Positions 29,779 to 37,610 of a stretch of 64,000 nt of DNA are shown in pieces. Positions within the stretch are counted from its first letter, which is position 1. Each line of letters begins with the position of its first letter. Under the pieces are notes generated by a model that saw nothing but the letters and a program-made list of their open reading frames with translations, had not been told where the DNA came from and did no database searches. The DNA comes from Modestobacter sp. VKM Ac-2984. GTDB lineage: Bacteria; Actinomycetota; Actinomycetes; Mycobacteriales; Geodermatophilaceae. Made by a program: the position numbers and the translations under genes. The DNA lies in NCBI RefSeq assembly GCF_026967985.1, contig NZ_JAPVBJ010000003.1, forward strand, positions 62,001-126,000, read 5' to 3'.

Positions 29779-31356
29779 CTAGTGCTTAGCAGACCTAATG
29801 CACGTACGAATCGTAACTGGTAGCACCCTTCTCGCATAATCGCCGGTGGATCGGACGAGTCTACTGCAGCCGTGCATTCTTGGTTCGAACGATACCGCGC
29901 ATGACTCGACACGATAACCTCCGCGAACGGCCAGGACGTATTGTTCTTGCGTGTACGTAAATGAGCTCGTGGTTGGGCACTGGCGAGCGACGCAACTGCT
30001 GAACGCTCGGAAGCCGGACTGCGTGTCCGTCTCCGGTTGACCTAGTGTCACCGCAATTAGGCGACTGAAGGTTCGATTTGTCAGATAGCGCGCCCAGGGC
30101 ATCCACTTCGGCCTCAACGTCAACCTACTTCCAATAGCGAGACCGACACCAGCCTCGACCAGCTCCAAGAGACGTGCGGCTTCCTTTGGCAAGTATTGGC
30201 CATCTGCGTCCACGACGAGAAAAATGTCCGCGCCATTCGCTAATCCCGTTTCCACTCCAAGCTTGAACGCCTCGCCAAGGCCGTGCATGCCTCTCGTGCT
30301 AATAACCTGCGCCCCTGCCTCGGACGCCACAAAAGGAGTGCCATCGACGCTCCGATCGTTGATCACGAGAATGCGCGTGTCGTATCTTTCGGCGTACCGC
30401 GACTCCTGGACAGCCAAAATGATTCCAGCGATGGTCGGCGCTTCGTCGCGCGCTGGTATAAGAACCCAGAGTCGGCGACGGACGACATCGATGGTCGAAC
30501 CCGGCAAGTCGACGTCGCCAGTGTCATTGCGGAAGCGGCTGGCGATTGCTGAGACAACGAATGCGAGCACCAAGACAACCGTCACCATCGTCAGTGCCCC
30601 CAGGGAGCGCGCCGCGGGTTCCGTGGGCACGACGTCTTCGTCTCCCACTGTCGCGATGTTCACCATCACGTAGTACATCGCGGTCGATAGCCTCGCCAGT
30701 GTCTCTGTCCAGGGATCGTGTGACGGAAGTGTTGAAAATCCCTTGAATCCCGGAAAGTTTTTTTCTGTGCCCGCAATCGCAACGGACAGGCTAAGGACTG
30801 CCAAGACCACGACGGAGCCCAGTAGATATATGTCGTTGACGGCTCGGCTCCGGCGAGCGGTACTCGCGGGGCCGCGCACCTTTAGTAGCCCCCAGGCGAC
30901 ACTATAATTCTCAGCCATGAGCGACCACATTATGGCTTCAAGGAGGAGCCCTATAGAGTAAAGGACCATCCAGAAGCCCACGCCCGCCGCGAGCAGCTTC
31001 AAGGGATATTCATCAAGACCAAAAAGCTGTCCTGCGAGGATCACCACCGCGCACCAGGCGACAAACAGTGGCGAGCTTCTGAATGTTGAGGCGAGCAGTA
31101 TCTCGGCCCACTTGTAAGATCTCTTGAAGTTGTACAGGCGGAGGCTCTTAGCGCCAAAGGGGACGAAAGCACCGTCGAAATTGTGTCGAAGAAGGTCTCG
31201 ATACTCCTGCTTCTGTTCTAGCTGACTTGACTCGGCGGCTTGGGCATATTCGGCGCCCCTCCGGCGGGCCCACCTGAAGGAGGCGATAAGGTTCCATGAC
31301 TTCAGCAGAGCGCCCAGAATTATCAGGCTAAGGCTGGTGTACTGCGCTACAGTCAC
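29779..31356 (-). CDS. K+-channel-like membrane domain fused to a GT2 (DPM1-type) glycosyltransferase
   Basis: 525 residues from GTG 31356, chosen because AAAGGGGTG lies about 10 bases upstream; the frame stays open to 31458. The N-terminal half has hydrophobic segments near residues 6-21, 96-113, 120-142 and 176-196. A re-entrant pore-like loop (STAMYYVMVNIATVGDEDVVP, in part: NIATVGDEDVVPTEP, about 233-247) and a last helix (about 254-272) follow. This matches the P-loop layout of K+ channels, with TVGDED where TVGYGD is expected. From about residue 296 a GT2 domain follows: WVLIPARDEAPTI, VINDRSVDGT, the metal-binding VVDADGQYLPKEAA and DTQSGFRAFS, as in dolichol/polyprenyl-phosphate glycosyltransferases. 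Codon use is AT-richer than the neighbours. I know of no described channel-GT2 protein. Confidence 0.85.
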   Translation of the reverse strand: MTVAQYTSLSLIILGALLKSWNLIASFRWARRRGAEYAQAAESSQLEQKQEYRDLLRHNFDGAFVPFGAKSLRLYNFKRSYKWAEILLASTFRSSPLFVAWCAVVILAGQLFGLDEYPLKLLAAGVGFWMVLYSIGLLLEAIMWSLMAENYSVAWGLLKVRGPASTARRSRAVNDIYLLGSVVVLAVLSLSVAIAGTEKNFPGFKGFSTLPSHDPWTETLARLSTAMYYVMVNIATVGDEDVVPTEPAARSLGALTMVTVVLVLAFVVSAIASRFRNDTGDVDLPGSTIDVVRRRLWVLIPARDEAPTIAGIILAVQESRYAERYDTRILVINDRSVDGTPFVASEAGAQVISTRGMHGLGEAFKLGVETGLANGADIFLVVDADGQYLPKEAARLLELVEAGVGLAIGSRLTLRPKWMPWARYLTNRTFSRLIAVTLGQPETDTQSGFRAFSSCVARQCPTTSSFTYTQEQYVLAVRGGYRVESCAVSFEPRMHGCSRLVRSTGDYARRVLPVTIRTCIRSAKH

Positions 31357-32012
31357 CGGTGGGCACCCCTTTAAATCGCACTCTCTCGACTCGAGACTAT
31401 GGCTTGAGACAGTGTCCGCGTCACATCGGGCTCCCGCGAATCGCTGAACGCGAGTCACCCCGCTCTTAGCCTGGGTAGCAACCTATGCCGTCGCCTGCCG
31501 TGTGTCTCAGGGCCGTGCACCCCTTGTTCATGGGACAGGGAAGTACTCGGTGGTCGCGGACTGTGGGGCAGCCTCCTACTGCTCGACTTCGCAGGCCTCC
31601 GGACAAGGGGAGCACTGCGTCCTCGAGGGGCGTGACCGGGTGCGGCGGTTGCCGGCTGGTCATCGCTGGCTTGAGGGCATGCAGCACCGAGAGGGTGAGT
31701 CTGGTTATGCCGACGGCGGCCGGCCCGCGTATCGGTGTTGCCGGCACCGCCGCGGTGTAGGCCGCAAGACCCAGGCGGCGAAAGTGATCAAGCGACGGAA
31801 TGGAGGCCAAGGCCTGCGAGGTCGCGCTCAGGGCGGTAGTTTCCAGCTTCCCTTGAGCAGGCGTGGGCGAATGCTGTGAGTCGTGAACGATGGACAACGC
31901 CCCCTCCGCTAGATCACCGATCAGTCCCTGAGGCTGCCTTCAGGCCGAATTCTCCGGGCGGCATCAAGTCATCACGAGGTCTGCTCACGTCACCTCACCG
32001 ATGAGGTTCGGC
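31357..32012. other. Region without a supported gene
   Basis: About 650 bases between the fusion gene start and the hutH stop. Several frames stay open (for example 31466-31897 on the minus strand), but none has a ribosome site, recognisable motif or convincing codon pattern. The promoter of the fusion gene must lie in the part next to 31356. A stretch at 31922-31963 (AGTCCCTGAGGCTGCCTT then CCGGGCGGCA) resembles 29665-29698. A degraded gene is possible but cannot be identified. Confidence 0.5.
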
Positions 32013-33563
32013 TCAGCGCAGGGGCAGCCCGGTGGCGGTGAGCACGTCGCCGTCGGCGACCAGCTGGACGGCGGCCTCGATCTCCGGGGCCAGGTGTCGG
32101 TCCGGGCCGGGGCCGGGCACCCCGGCGCCGCGGACGGCGTCCCGCACCGCCCCGGTGGCCGCGGCCGGCTGCAGCGGGGCACGCAGGTCCAGCGCTCGGG
32201 CGGCGGTGAGCACCTCGATCGCCAGCACCCGGGTCAGCCCGTCCAGCGCCCGGCGGAGCTTGCGGGCGGCGTGCCAGCCCATCGAGACGTGGTCCTCCTG
32301 CATCGCCGAGGAGGGGATCGAGTCGACGCTGGCCGGCACCGCGAGCCGCTTCAGCTCGCTGACGATCCCGGCGGCGGTGTACTGGGCGATCATGTGGCCG
32401 GAGTCGACCCCCGCGTCATGGGCGAGGAACGGCGGGAGCCCGTGGCTGCGGGAGGCGTCCAGGAACCGGTCGGTGCGGCGCTCGCTCATGCTGGCCACGT
32501 CGGCGACCGCGATCGCCAGGAAGTCGAGCACGTAGCCGACCGGGGCGCCGTGGAAGTTGCCGTTGGACTCCACCCGCCCGTCGACCGTCACCACCGGGTT
32601 GTCGATCGCCGCGGCGAGCTCTCGCTCGGCGACCGTGGCGGCGTGTGCCGCGGTGTCCCGCGCGGCACCGTGCACCTGCGGGGCGCAGCGCAGCGAGTAG
32701 GCGTCCTGCACCCGGGTGCACTCCGGGCCGCGGTGGCTCGCCATCACCCCGCTGTCGGCCAGCAGTGCCCGCAGGTTGGCCGCCGAGTCCGCCTGCCCGG
32801 GGTGCGGGCGCAGACCCTGCAGGTCGGCGGCGAAAACCGCGTCGCTGCCCAGCAGCGCCTCCACGCTCATCGCCGCGGCGACGTCGGCGGTGCTCAGCAG
32901 CCGGCGCAGGTCGGCCAGCGCGAGCACCAGCATGCCGAGCATCCCGTCGGTGCCGTTGACCAGCGCCAGGCCCTCCTTCTCCGCCAGCTGCACCGGAGCG
33001 AGCCCGGCGTCGGCCAGCGCATCGGCGGCGGGGCGCAGCTCCCCGGCGGCGTCCCGGACGGTGCCCTCGCCCATCAGCGCCAGCGCGATCGACGACAGCG
33101 GCGCGAGATCACCGGAGCAGCCCAGCGAGCCGTACTCGTGCACGGTCGGGGTGATCCCGGCGTCCAGCATCGCGGCGTAGCTGCGGGCGGTCCCCGGCCG
33201 GACGCCGGTGCGCCCGGTCGTCAGCGTCGACAGCCGCAGCAGCATCAGCGCCCGCACCACCTCGCGCTCCACCTCCGGGCCGGAGCCGGTGGCGTGCGAG
33301 CGGATCAGGCTGCGCTGCAGCTGGGCGCGCTGGTCGACCGGGATGTGCCGGGTGGCCAGCGCACCGAAGCCGGTGGAGACGCCGTAGTGCGGGCGGTCGT
33401 CGTCGGCCAGCCGCTCGACGACCGCTCGGGTGGCGGCGATCCCGGCCAGCGCCTCCTCGGACAGCCGCACGCCGCAGCCGTCCCGGGCCACCCGGACGAC
33501 GTCGTCGAAGGAGACCGGCCCGCTGCCGACCACGACCTGCTGGGTGTCCACCGCTGTGCTCAT
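32013..33563 (-). CDS. hutH: Histidine ammonia-lyase
   Basis: 516 residues from ATG 33563. Family features: the catalytic Tyr in YGVSTGFGAL (Tyr60), the MIO-forming triad in YGSLGCSGDLAPLSS (Cys149-Ser150-Gly151), and LALVNGTDGM. It deaminates L-histidine to urocanate in the cytoplasm. The first MIO residue is Cys instead of the more common Ala; my recollection is that other actinobacterial enzymes share this and remain active. hutU and hutI are not beside it, so histidine degradation genes must be scattered, or the lyase has a separate role. An IclR regulator gene lies 73 bases upstream on the same strand. Confidence 0.95.
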   Translation of the reverse strand: MSTAVDTQQVVVGSGPVSFDDVVRVARDGCGVRLSEEALAGIAATRAVVERLADDDRPHYGVSTGFGALATRHIPVDQRAQLQRSLIRSHATGSGPEVEREVVRALMLLRLSTLTTGRTGVRPGTARSYAAMLDAGITPTVHEYGSLGCSGDLAPLSSIALALMGEGTVRDAAGELRPAADALADAGLAPVQLAEKEGLALVNGTDGMLGMLVLALADLRRLLSTADVAAAMSVEALLGSDAVFAADLQGLRPHPGQADSAANLRALLADSGVMASHRGPECTRVQDAYSLRCAPQVHGAARDTAAHAATVAERELAAAIDNPVVTVDGRVESNGNFHGAPVGYVLDFLAIAVADVASMSERRTDRFLDASRSHGLPPFLAHDAGVDSGHMIAQYTAAGIVSELKRLAVPASVDSIPSSAMQEDHVSMGWHAARKLRRALDGLTRVLAIEVLTAARALDLRAPLQPAAATGAVRDAVRGAGVPGPGPDRHLAPEIEAAVQLVADGDVLTATGLPLR

Positions 33564-33636
33564 GGCCCCATGTCACCTGGCCAGCGGCGGGGAATCCAGG
33601 CCGGAGACCCGAGTGCTGTCCGGGATACCAGACGTT

Positions 33637-34440
33637 TCAGTCGGGGCGCCGGCCGTTGATCCGGCGGGTCAGCTCACCAGCCGCCCGGGCCACCCGCTGC
33701 GCGAACTCCGTCCGCCCCGGGGCGTCGACGTCCTCGGTGGGGAAGGTGACCGCTACCGCGGCCGCCGGCCGGCCGGCGTGGTCGTGCACCGCCGCGGCGA
33801 CCGAGGCGAAGCCCGGGGTGACCTCGCCGTCCTCGTCGGCGTACCCGGCCCGGCGTACCTCGCCCAGCAGCCGGCGCAGCTCCGAGAGCCGGCGGGGACC
33901 CAGGTCGTGCCGGTCGACGAACGCGGTCGCGTCGGGGAACAGCGCCCGCACCTGGGCCGGCGGCAGACCGGCGAGCAGGGCCCGGCCGCTGGCGGTCAGC
34001 TGGGCCGGCAGCCGCACGCCCACGTCGGTCACCAGCGGCGGCCGGCTCGGGGCCCGCTGCTCGACGACGTAGAGCACCTCCCGGCCGTGCAGCACGGCCA
34101 GGTGCGCCGAGTGGCCGACCGCGTCGACGAGCCGGGCCAGCACCGGGCGGGCCAGCCGGGCCAGCGGCTCCTGGCGGGCGTAGGCGCTGCCGATCTCGAA
34201 GGCGCTCACCCCGAGCCCGTACCGGCGTTCCTCGGGCAGGTGGACGACGAAGCCGGCGTCGATCAGCTCGGCGAGCAGGTGGTACGTCGTCGACCGCGGC
34301 AGCCCGAGGTCGCGGGCGAGCGCAGCCGCCGGGACGGCGCCGGGGGAGCGGGCCAGCGCCTGGAGCAGCGCCAGCGCCTGCCGGGCGGCCGGCACCCCAC
34401 CCCGCGGGGGCGTCTGAGGAGACGGGACCGGGTCCGGCAC
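33637..34440 (-). CDS. IclR-family transcriptional regulator
   Basis: 267 residues. The N-terminal winged helix (ARQALALLQALARSPGAVPA, LARDLGLPRSTTYHLLAELI) is followed by the IclR effector domain with LTASGRALLAGLPP and GYADEDGEVTPGFASVAAAV. It lies directly upstream of hutH, same orientation, and 9 bases after nirD. Control of hutH in response to urocanate or another aromatic/imidazole acid is the natural guess. Start choice is uncertain because the first 15 residues are low-information. Confidence 0.92.
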   Translation of the reverse strand: MPDPVPSPQTPPRGGVPAARQALALLQALARSPGAVPAAALARDLGLPRSTTYHLLAELIDAGFVVHLPEERRYGLGVSAFEIGSAYARQEPLARLARPVLARLVDAVGHSAHLAVLHGREVLYVVEQRAPSRPPLVTDVGVRLPAQLTASGRALLAGLPPAQVRALFPDATAFVDRHDLGPRRLSELRRLLGEVRRAGYADEDGEVTPGFASVAAAVHDHAGRPAAAVAVTFPTEDVDAPGRTEFAQRVARAAGELTRRINGRRPD

Positions 34441-34449
34441 CGGGGGAGC

Positions 34450-34830
34450 CTACGGCGCGACGGCCCCCGCGCCGATCTCCACCCAGTCGTCGCGCAGCCG
34501 CACCGGGTGGACCGGCAGCCGCAGCGCCGGGTCGTCGGGGGCGTCCAGGCAGACGCCGGTGCGCAGGTCGAACACCTGCTTGTACATCGGGGAAGCCACC
34601 GTCGGCGCGTCACCGCGGGTGCCGACGAGGCCCCGGGCGATCACGTGCGCACCGCTCACCGGGTCGCGGTGCCCGACGGCGTGCAGCGTGCCGTCGAAGA
34701 GCCGGAACACCGCAATCTGTTGGCCATCGACCAGCGCGGCCACCCCGCGTTCGGGCTGCAGCTGGTCGTAGCGGCAGACCGTCGTCCAACCGGTCGACGC
34801 CGTGGTGTCCGGCGGCAGGGTCGCGGTCAT
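34450..34830 (-). CDS. nirD: Nitrite reductase [NAD(P)H] small subunit
   Basis: 126 residues from ATG 34830, overlapping the nirB stop as ATGA. The Rieske-like NirD fold is visible (TVCRYDQLQPERGVAALVDG, VFRLFDGTLHAVGHRDP, PMYKQVFDLRTGVCLD), and, as usual for NirD, the Rieske Cys/His ligands are missing (HRDPVSGA in place of the CxH box). It partners NirB in assimilatory reduction of nitrite to ammonium. It is the last gene of the nir pair. Confidence 0.95.
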   Translation of the reverse strand: MTATLPPDTTASTGWTTVCRYDQLQPERGVAALVDGQQIAVFRLFDGTLHAVGHRDPVSGAHVIARGLVGTRGDAPTVASPMYKQVFDLRTGVCLDAPDDPALRLPVHPVRLRDDWVEIGAGAVAP

Positions 34831-37460
34831 CGGGAGAACACCTCCAGTCGGGGGCCGGCCACCAGGACGGCGCCGGCGGCCTCGCCGGCCGTCCGTTCCG
34901 CCGCGGTGCTCGGCCGGGGCTGGCCCCGCTCCACGACGTAGGACAGCGACGGGTCGGGGGAGTCGGGGGCGTTGACGAAGGAGGCGAACCGGCGCAGCTT
35001 CTCCGGGTCCTCCAGGGTGGCGCGCCACTCGTCGGTGTAGCCCTCGACGTGGTCGGCCATCGCCGCGTCCAGGTCGGCGGCGATGCCCAGGCTGTCGTCC
35101 AGGACGACGGCGCGCACGTGGTCCAGCCCGCCCTCGATCTCCTCCAGCCACGGCGCGGTGCGCTGCAGCCGGTCGGCGGTGCGCACGTAGTAGACGAGGA
35201 AGCGGTCGATGGTGCGCACCAGCGTCTCGGTGTCCAGGTCCTCGGCCAGCAGCTTCGCGTGCCGGGGGGTGAAGCCGCCGTTGCCGCCGACGTAGAGGTT
35301 CCAGCCGTTGTCGGTGGCGATGACCCCGACGTCCTTGCCGCGGGCCTCGGCGCACTCCCGCGCGCAGCCGGACACCCCGAGCTTGATCTTGTGCGGTGAG
35401 CGCAGCCCGCGGTAGCGCAGTTCCAGCGCGATCGCCAGGGCGACCGAGTCCTGCACGCCGTACCGGCACCAGGTCGAGCCCACGCAGGACTTCACCGTGC
35501 GCAGCGACTTGCCGTACGCGTGCCCGGACTCGAAGCCGGCGGCCACCAGCCGCTCCCAGATCGCCGGCAGCAGCTCCATCCGGGCGCCGAAGAGATCGAT
35601 CCGCTGGCCGCCGGTGATCTTGGTGTACAGCCCGAAGTCGCGGGCCACCTCGCCGATCGCGATCAGCCCCTCCGGCGTCACCTCCCCGCCGGGGATCCGC
35701 GGCACCACCGAGTAGGTGCCGTCCTTCTGGATGTTGGCCATCACGTGGTCGTTGGTGTCCTGCAGCGTCGCCCGCTCGCCGTCCAGCACGTGGCCGGAGT
35801 CCAGGCTGGCCAGGATGGAGGCGACGACCGGCTTGCAGATGTCGCAGCCGCGGCCGCGGCCGTGCCGGTCGACCAGCTCGCTGAAGCTGGTGATCCCGGT
35901 GACCCGGACGACGTCGAACAGTTGCGCCCGGCTGACGTCGAAGTGCTCGCACAGTGCTGAGCTGACGCTCACCCCGGCGGCGGCCAGCTCGGTGGTCACC
36001 AGCTTCTTCACCAGCGGCAGGCAGGAGCCGCAGCTCGTGCCCGCCTTGGTGCACGCCTTCACCGCGCCCAGGTCGGTGCAGCCGTCGCAGCGGACGGCGT
36101 CCCGGATGGAGCCGGCGGTGACGTTGTTGCACGAGCAGACGGCGGCGTCGTCGGGCAGCTCGGCCGAGGCCGGCCCGCCCTCCGCGCCCTCGGGCAGCAG
36201 CCAGGCGGCCGGGTCACCACCCAGCTCCCGGCCGACGAGCGGCCGCAGCCCGGCGTACGCGCTGGCGTCCCCGACCAGGATGCCGCCGAGCAGGGTGCGG
36301 GCGTCGTCGGAGAGCACCAGCTTCTTGTAGACCCCGGCCACCGGGTCGCCGTAGACGACCGACAGCGCACCCGGTGACGTGCCGAACGCGTCGCCGAAGC
36401 TGGCGACGTCCACCCCGAGCAGCTTCAGCTTGGTCGACAGGTCGGCGCCGGGGAACTCGGCGGCGCCGCCCAGCAGCTGGTCGGCGACGATCTCGGCCAT
36501 CGTGTAGCCGGGGGCGACCAGGCCCCAGGTGCGCCCGTCCAGGCAGGCCACCTCGCCGATCGCCCACACGGCCGGGTCCTCGGTGCGGCAGGTCGGGTCG
36601 ACCACCACGCCGCCGCGCGGGCCGACCGGCAGCTCGCAGGCCCGGGCCAGCTCGTCGCGCGGGCGGACGCCCGCGGCGAACACGACGACGTCGACGTCCA
36701 GGTGGGTCAGCCCCGCCGCGGAGCCCTCGGCGGCGTGCATGCGGGCCACCCGGCCGTCGCGGCCGGCGGTGAGCTTGGCCGTCGCGGTGCCGGCGTGCAC
36801 CTGCACGCCGAGCGCCCCGACCAGCCGCTGCAGCGCCTCGCCACCGCCCTCGTCGACCTGCAGCGGCATCAGCCGGGGGGCGAACTCGACGACGTGGGTC
36901 TGCACGCCCAGGGCGGTCAGCGCGCCGGCGGCCTCCAGCCCGAGCAGCCCACCGCCGACGACGGCGCCGGTGACCGGGCGAGGGTGGGTGCTGTCCTTGC
37001 GCCGGGTGTCGACCTCGGTGACGTACTGGCGGAGCGCGGCGACGTCGTCGATCGTGCGGTAGACGAAGCAGCCGGGGAGGTCCTTGCCCTCGACCGGTGG
37101 GACGAACGGCGCGGACCCGGTGGCCAGCACCAGCGCGTCGTAGCCGTGCTCCCGGCCGCCCGCCGTCCGCACCACCCGGGCCGCGCGGTCGACCTCGGTC
37201 ACCTGCACGCCGCGGCGCAGCTGCACCCCCGGGGTGTCCCAGAGGGCCGGGTCACCGAGCGCCAGGTCCTGCGGGTCCCGGCCGGAGAAGTACGAGGTCA
37301 GGGCGACCCGGTCGTAGGGGGCGCGCGGTTCCTCGGCCAGCACGGTCACCTGCCAGCCCCCGTCGGCCACCCCGCCCCGGTCGACGAGCGCCTCGACCAG
37401 CCGGTGGGCGACCATCCCGCCGCCGACGACGACGAGCTGACGAGGTGCGGGGGTGCTCAT
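34827..37460 (-). CDS. nirB: Nitrite reductase [NAD(P)H] large subunit
   Basis: 877 residues from ATG 37460 (MSTPAPRQLVVVGGGMVAHR), with AAGGAG 11 bases upstream; a longer open frame exists but is basic and unsupported. Domains in order: FAD/NAD reductase (GGGMVAHRLVEAL; AVVGGGLLGLEAAG), BFD-like [2Fe-2S] (CSCNNVTAGSIRDAV, CTKAGTSCGSC), and the nitrite/sulfite reductase repeats with siroheme/[4Fe-4S] cysteines (CVGSTWCRYG, GVSGCARECAEA). It reduces nitrite to ammonium with NAD(P)H, in the cytoplasm. A nitrate reductase and transporter are not in the window. A GlnR-like site lies upstream. Confidence 0.96.
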   Translation of the reverse strand: MSTPAPRQLVVVGGGMVAHRLVEALVDRGGVADGGWQVTVLAEEPRAPYDRVALTSYFSGRDPQDLALGDPALWDTPGVQLRRGVQVTEVDRAARVVRTAGGREHGYDALVLATGSAPFVPPVEGKDLPGCFVYRTIDDVAALRQYVTEVDTRRKDSTHPRPVTGAVVGGGLLGLEAAGALTALGVQTHVVEFAPRLMPLQVDEGGGEALQRLVGALGVQVHAGTATAKLTAGRDGRVARMHAAEGSAAGLTHLDVDVVVFAAGVRPRDELARACELPVGPRGGVVVDPTCRTEDPAVWAIGEVACLDGRTWGLVAPGYTMAEIVADQLLGGAAEFPGADLSTKLKLLGVDVASFGDAFGTSPGALSVVYGDPVAGVYKKLVLSDDARTLLGGILVGDASAYAGLRPLVGRELGGDPAAWLLPEGAEGGPASAELPDDAAVCSCNNVTAGSIRDAVRCDGCTDLGAVKACTKAGTSCGSCLPLVKKLVTTELAAAGVSVSSALCEHFDVSRAQLFDVVRVTGITSFSELVDRHGRGRGCDICKPVVASILASLDSGHVLDGERATLQDTNDHVMANIQKDGTYSVVPRIPGGEVTPEGLIAIGEVARDFGLYTKITGGQRIDLFGARMELLPAIWERLVAAGFESGHAYGKSLRTVKSCVGSTWCRYGVQDSVALAIALELRYRGLRSPHKIKLGVSGCARECAEARGKDVGVIATDNGWNLYVGGNGGFTPRHAKLLAEDLDTETLVRTIDRFLVYYVRTADRLQRTAPWLEEIEGGLDHVRAVVLDDSLGIAADLDAAMADHVEGYTDEWRATLEDPEKLRRFASFVNAPDSPDPSLSYVVERGQPRPSTAAERTAGEAAGAVLVAGPRLEVFSR

Positions 37461-37520
37461 GCGCAGGGTGCTCCTTCGACGGCGGCGGTGCGGCGGGACG
37501 GCGGCCCACTGCCGAGCGAA

Positions 37521-37561
37521 GTTATGTACGCGGTGTTTCCGTCGCCGTCGCGACGCGTTAC
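37521..37561 (-). promoter_or_regulatory. Candidate GlnR-type site upstream of nirB
   Basis: Read on the minus strand, GTAAC (37561-37557) and GAAAC (37539-37535) are exactly 22 bases apart, that is two helical turns, with ATAAC (37525-37521) further on. GlnR boxes in actinobacteria combine GTnAC and GnAAC half-sites at 11- or 22-base spacing, and nirBD is a known GlnR target in streptomycetes. The intervening 11-base position (CGACG) does not match, so this is a partial site. Confidence 0.3.
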
Positions 37562-37610
37562 GGAGCGGGAAGGTCGAGCGCACACCGCCGCCGGTGCCGG
37601 CGTGAGCCGC

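Larger units (their letters stand above)
27768..32005. other. AT-richer accessory segment (probable horizontally acquired island)
   Basis: Between the acyl-CoA ligase and hutH the base composition falls visibly. Third codon positions are no longer almost all G or C, and A/T-rich runs appear that are absent elsewhere. The segment holds a frameshifted gene, two small membrane-protein genes, a channel-glycosyltransferase fusion and about 650 bases without a gene. It begins near ATCTCA-T-TGAGAT (27768-27780). I found no integrase, transposase, tRNA or flanking direct repeat, so the boundaries and the mode of entry are uncertain. Confidence 0.6.

Noticed and set aside
31466-31897. Open frame of 143 codons on the minus strand (and overlapping plus-strand frames) in the gap before hutH
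   Set aside because: No ribosome site, no recognisable motif, and competing frames of similar length on the other strand; composition does not favour any of them.
27751-32012. Search for a tRNA, att repeats, integrase, transposase or CRISPR array to explain the AT-rich insert
   Set aside because: None was recognisable by eye; the short palindrome at 27768-27780 has no partner that I could find on the other side.
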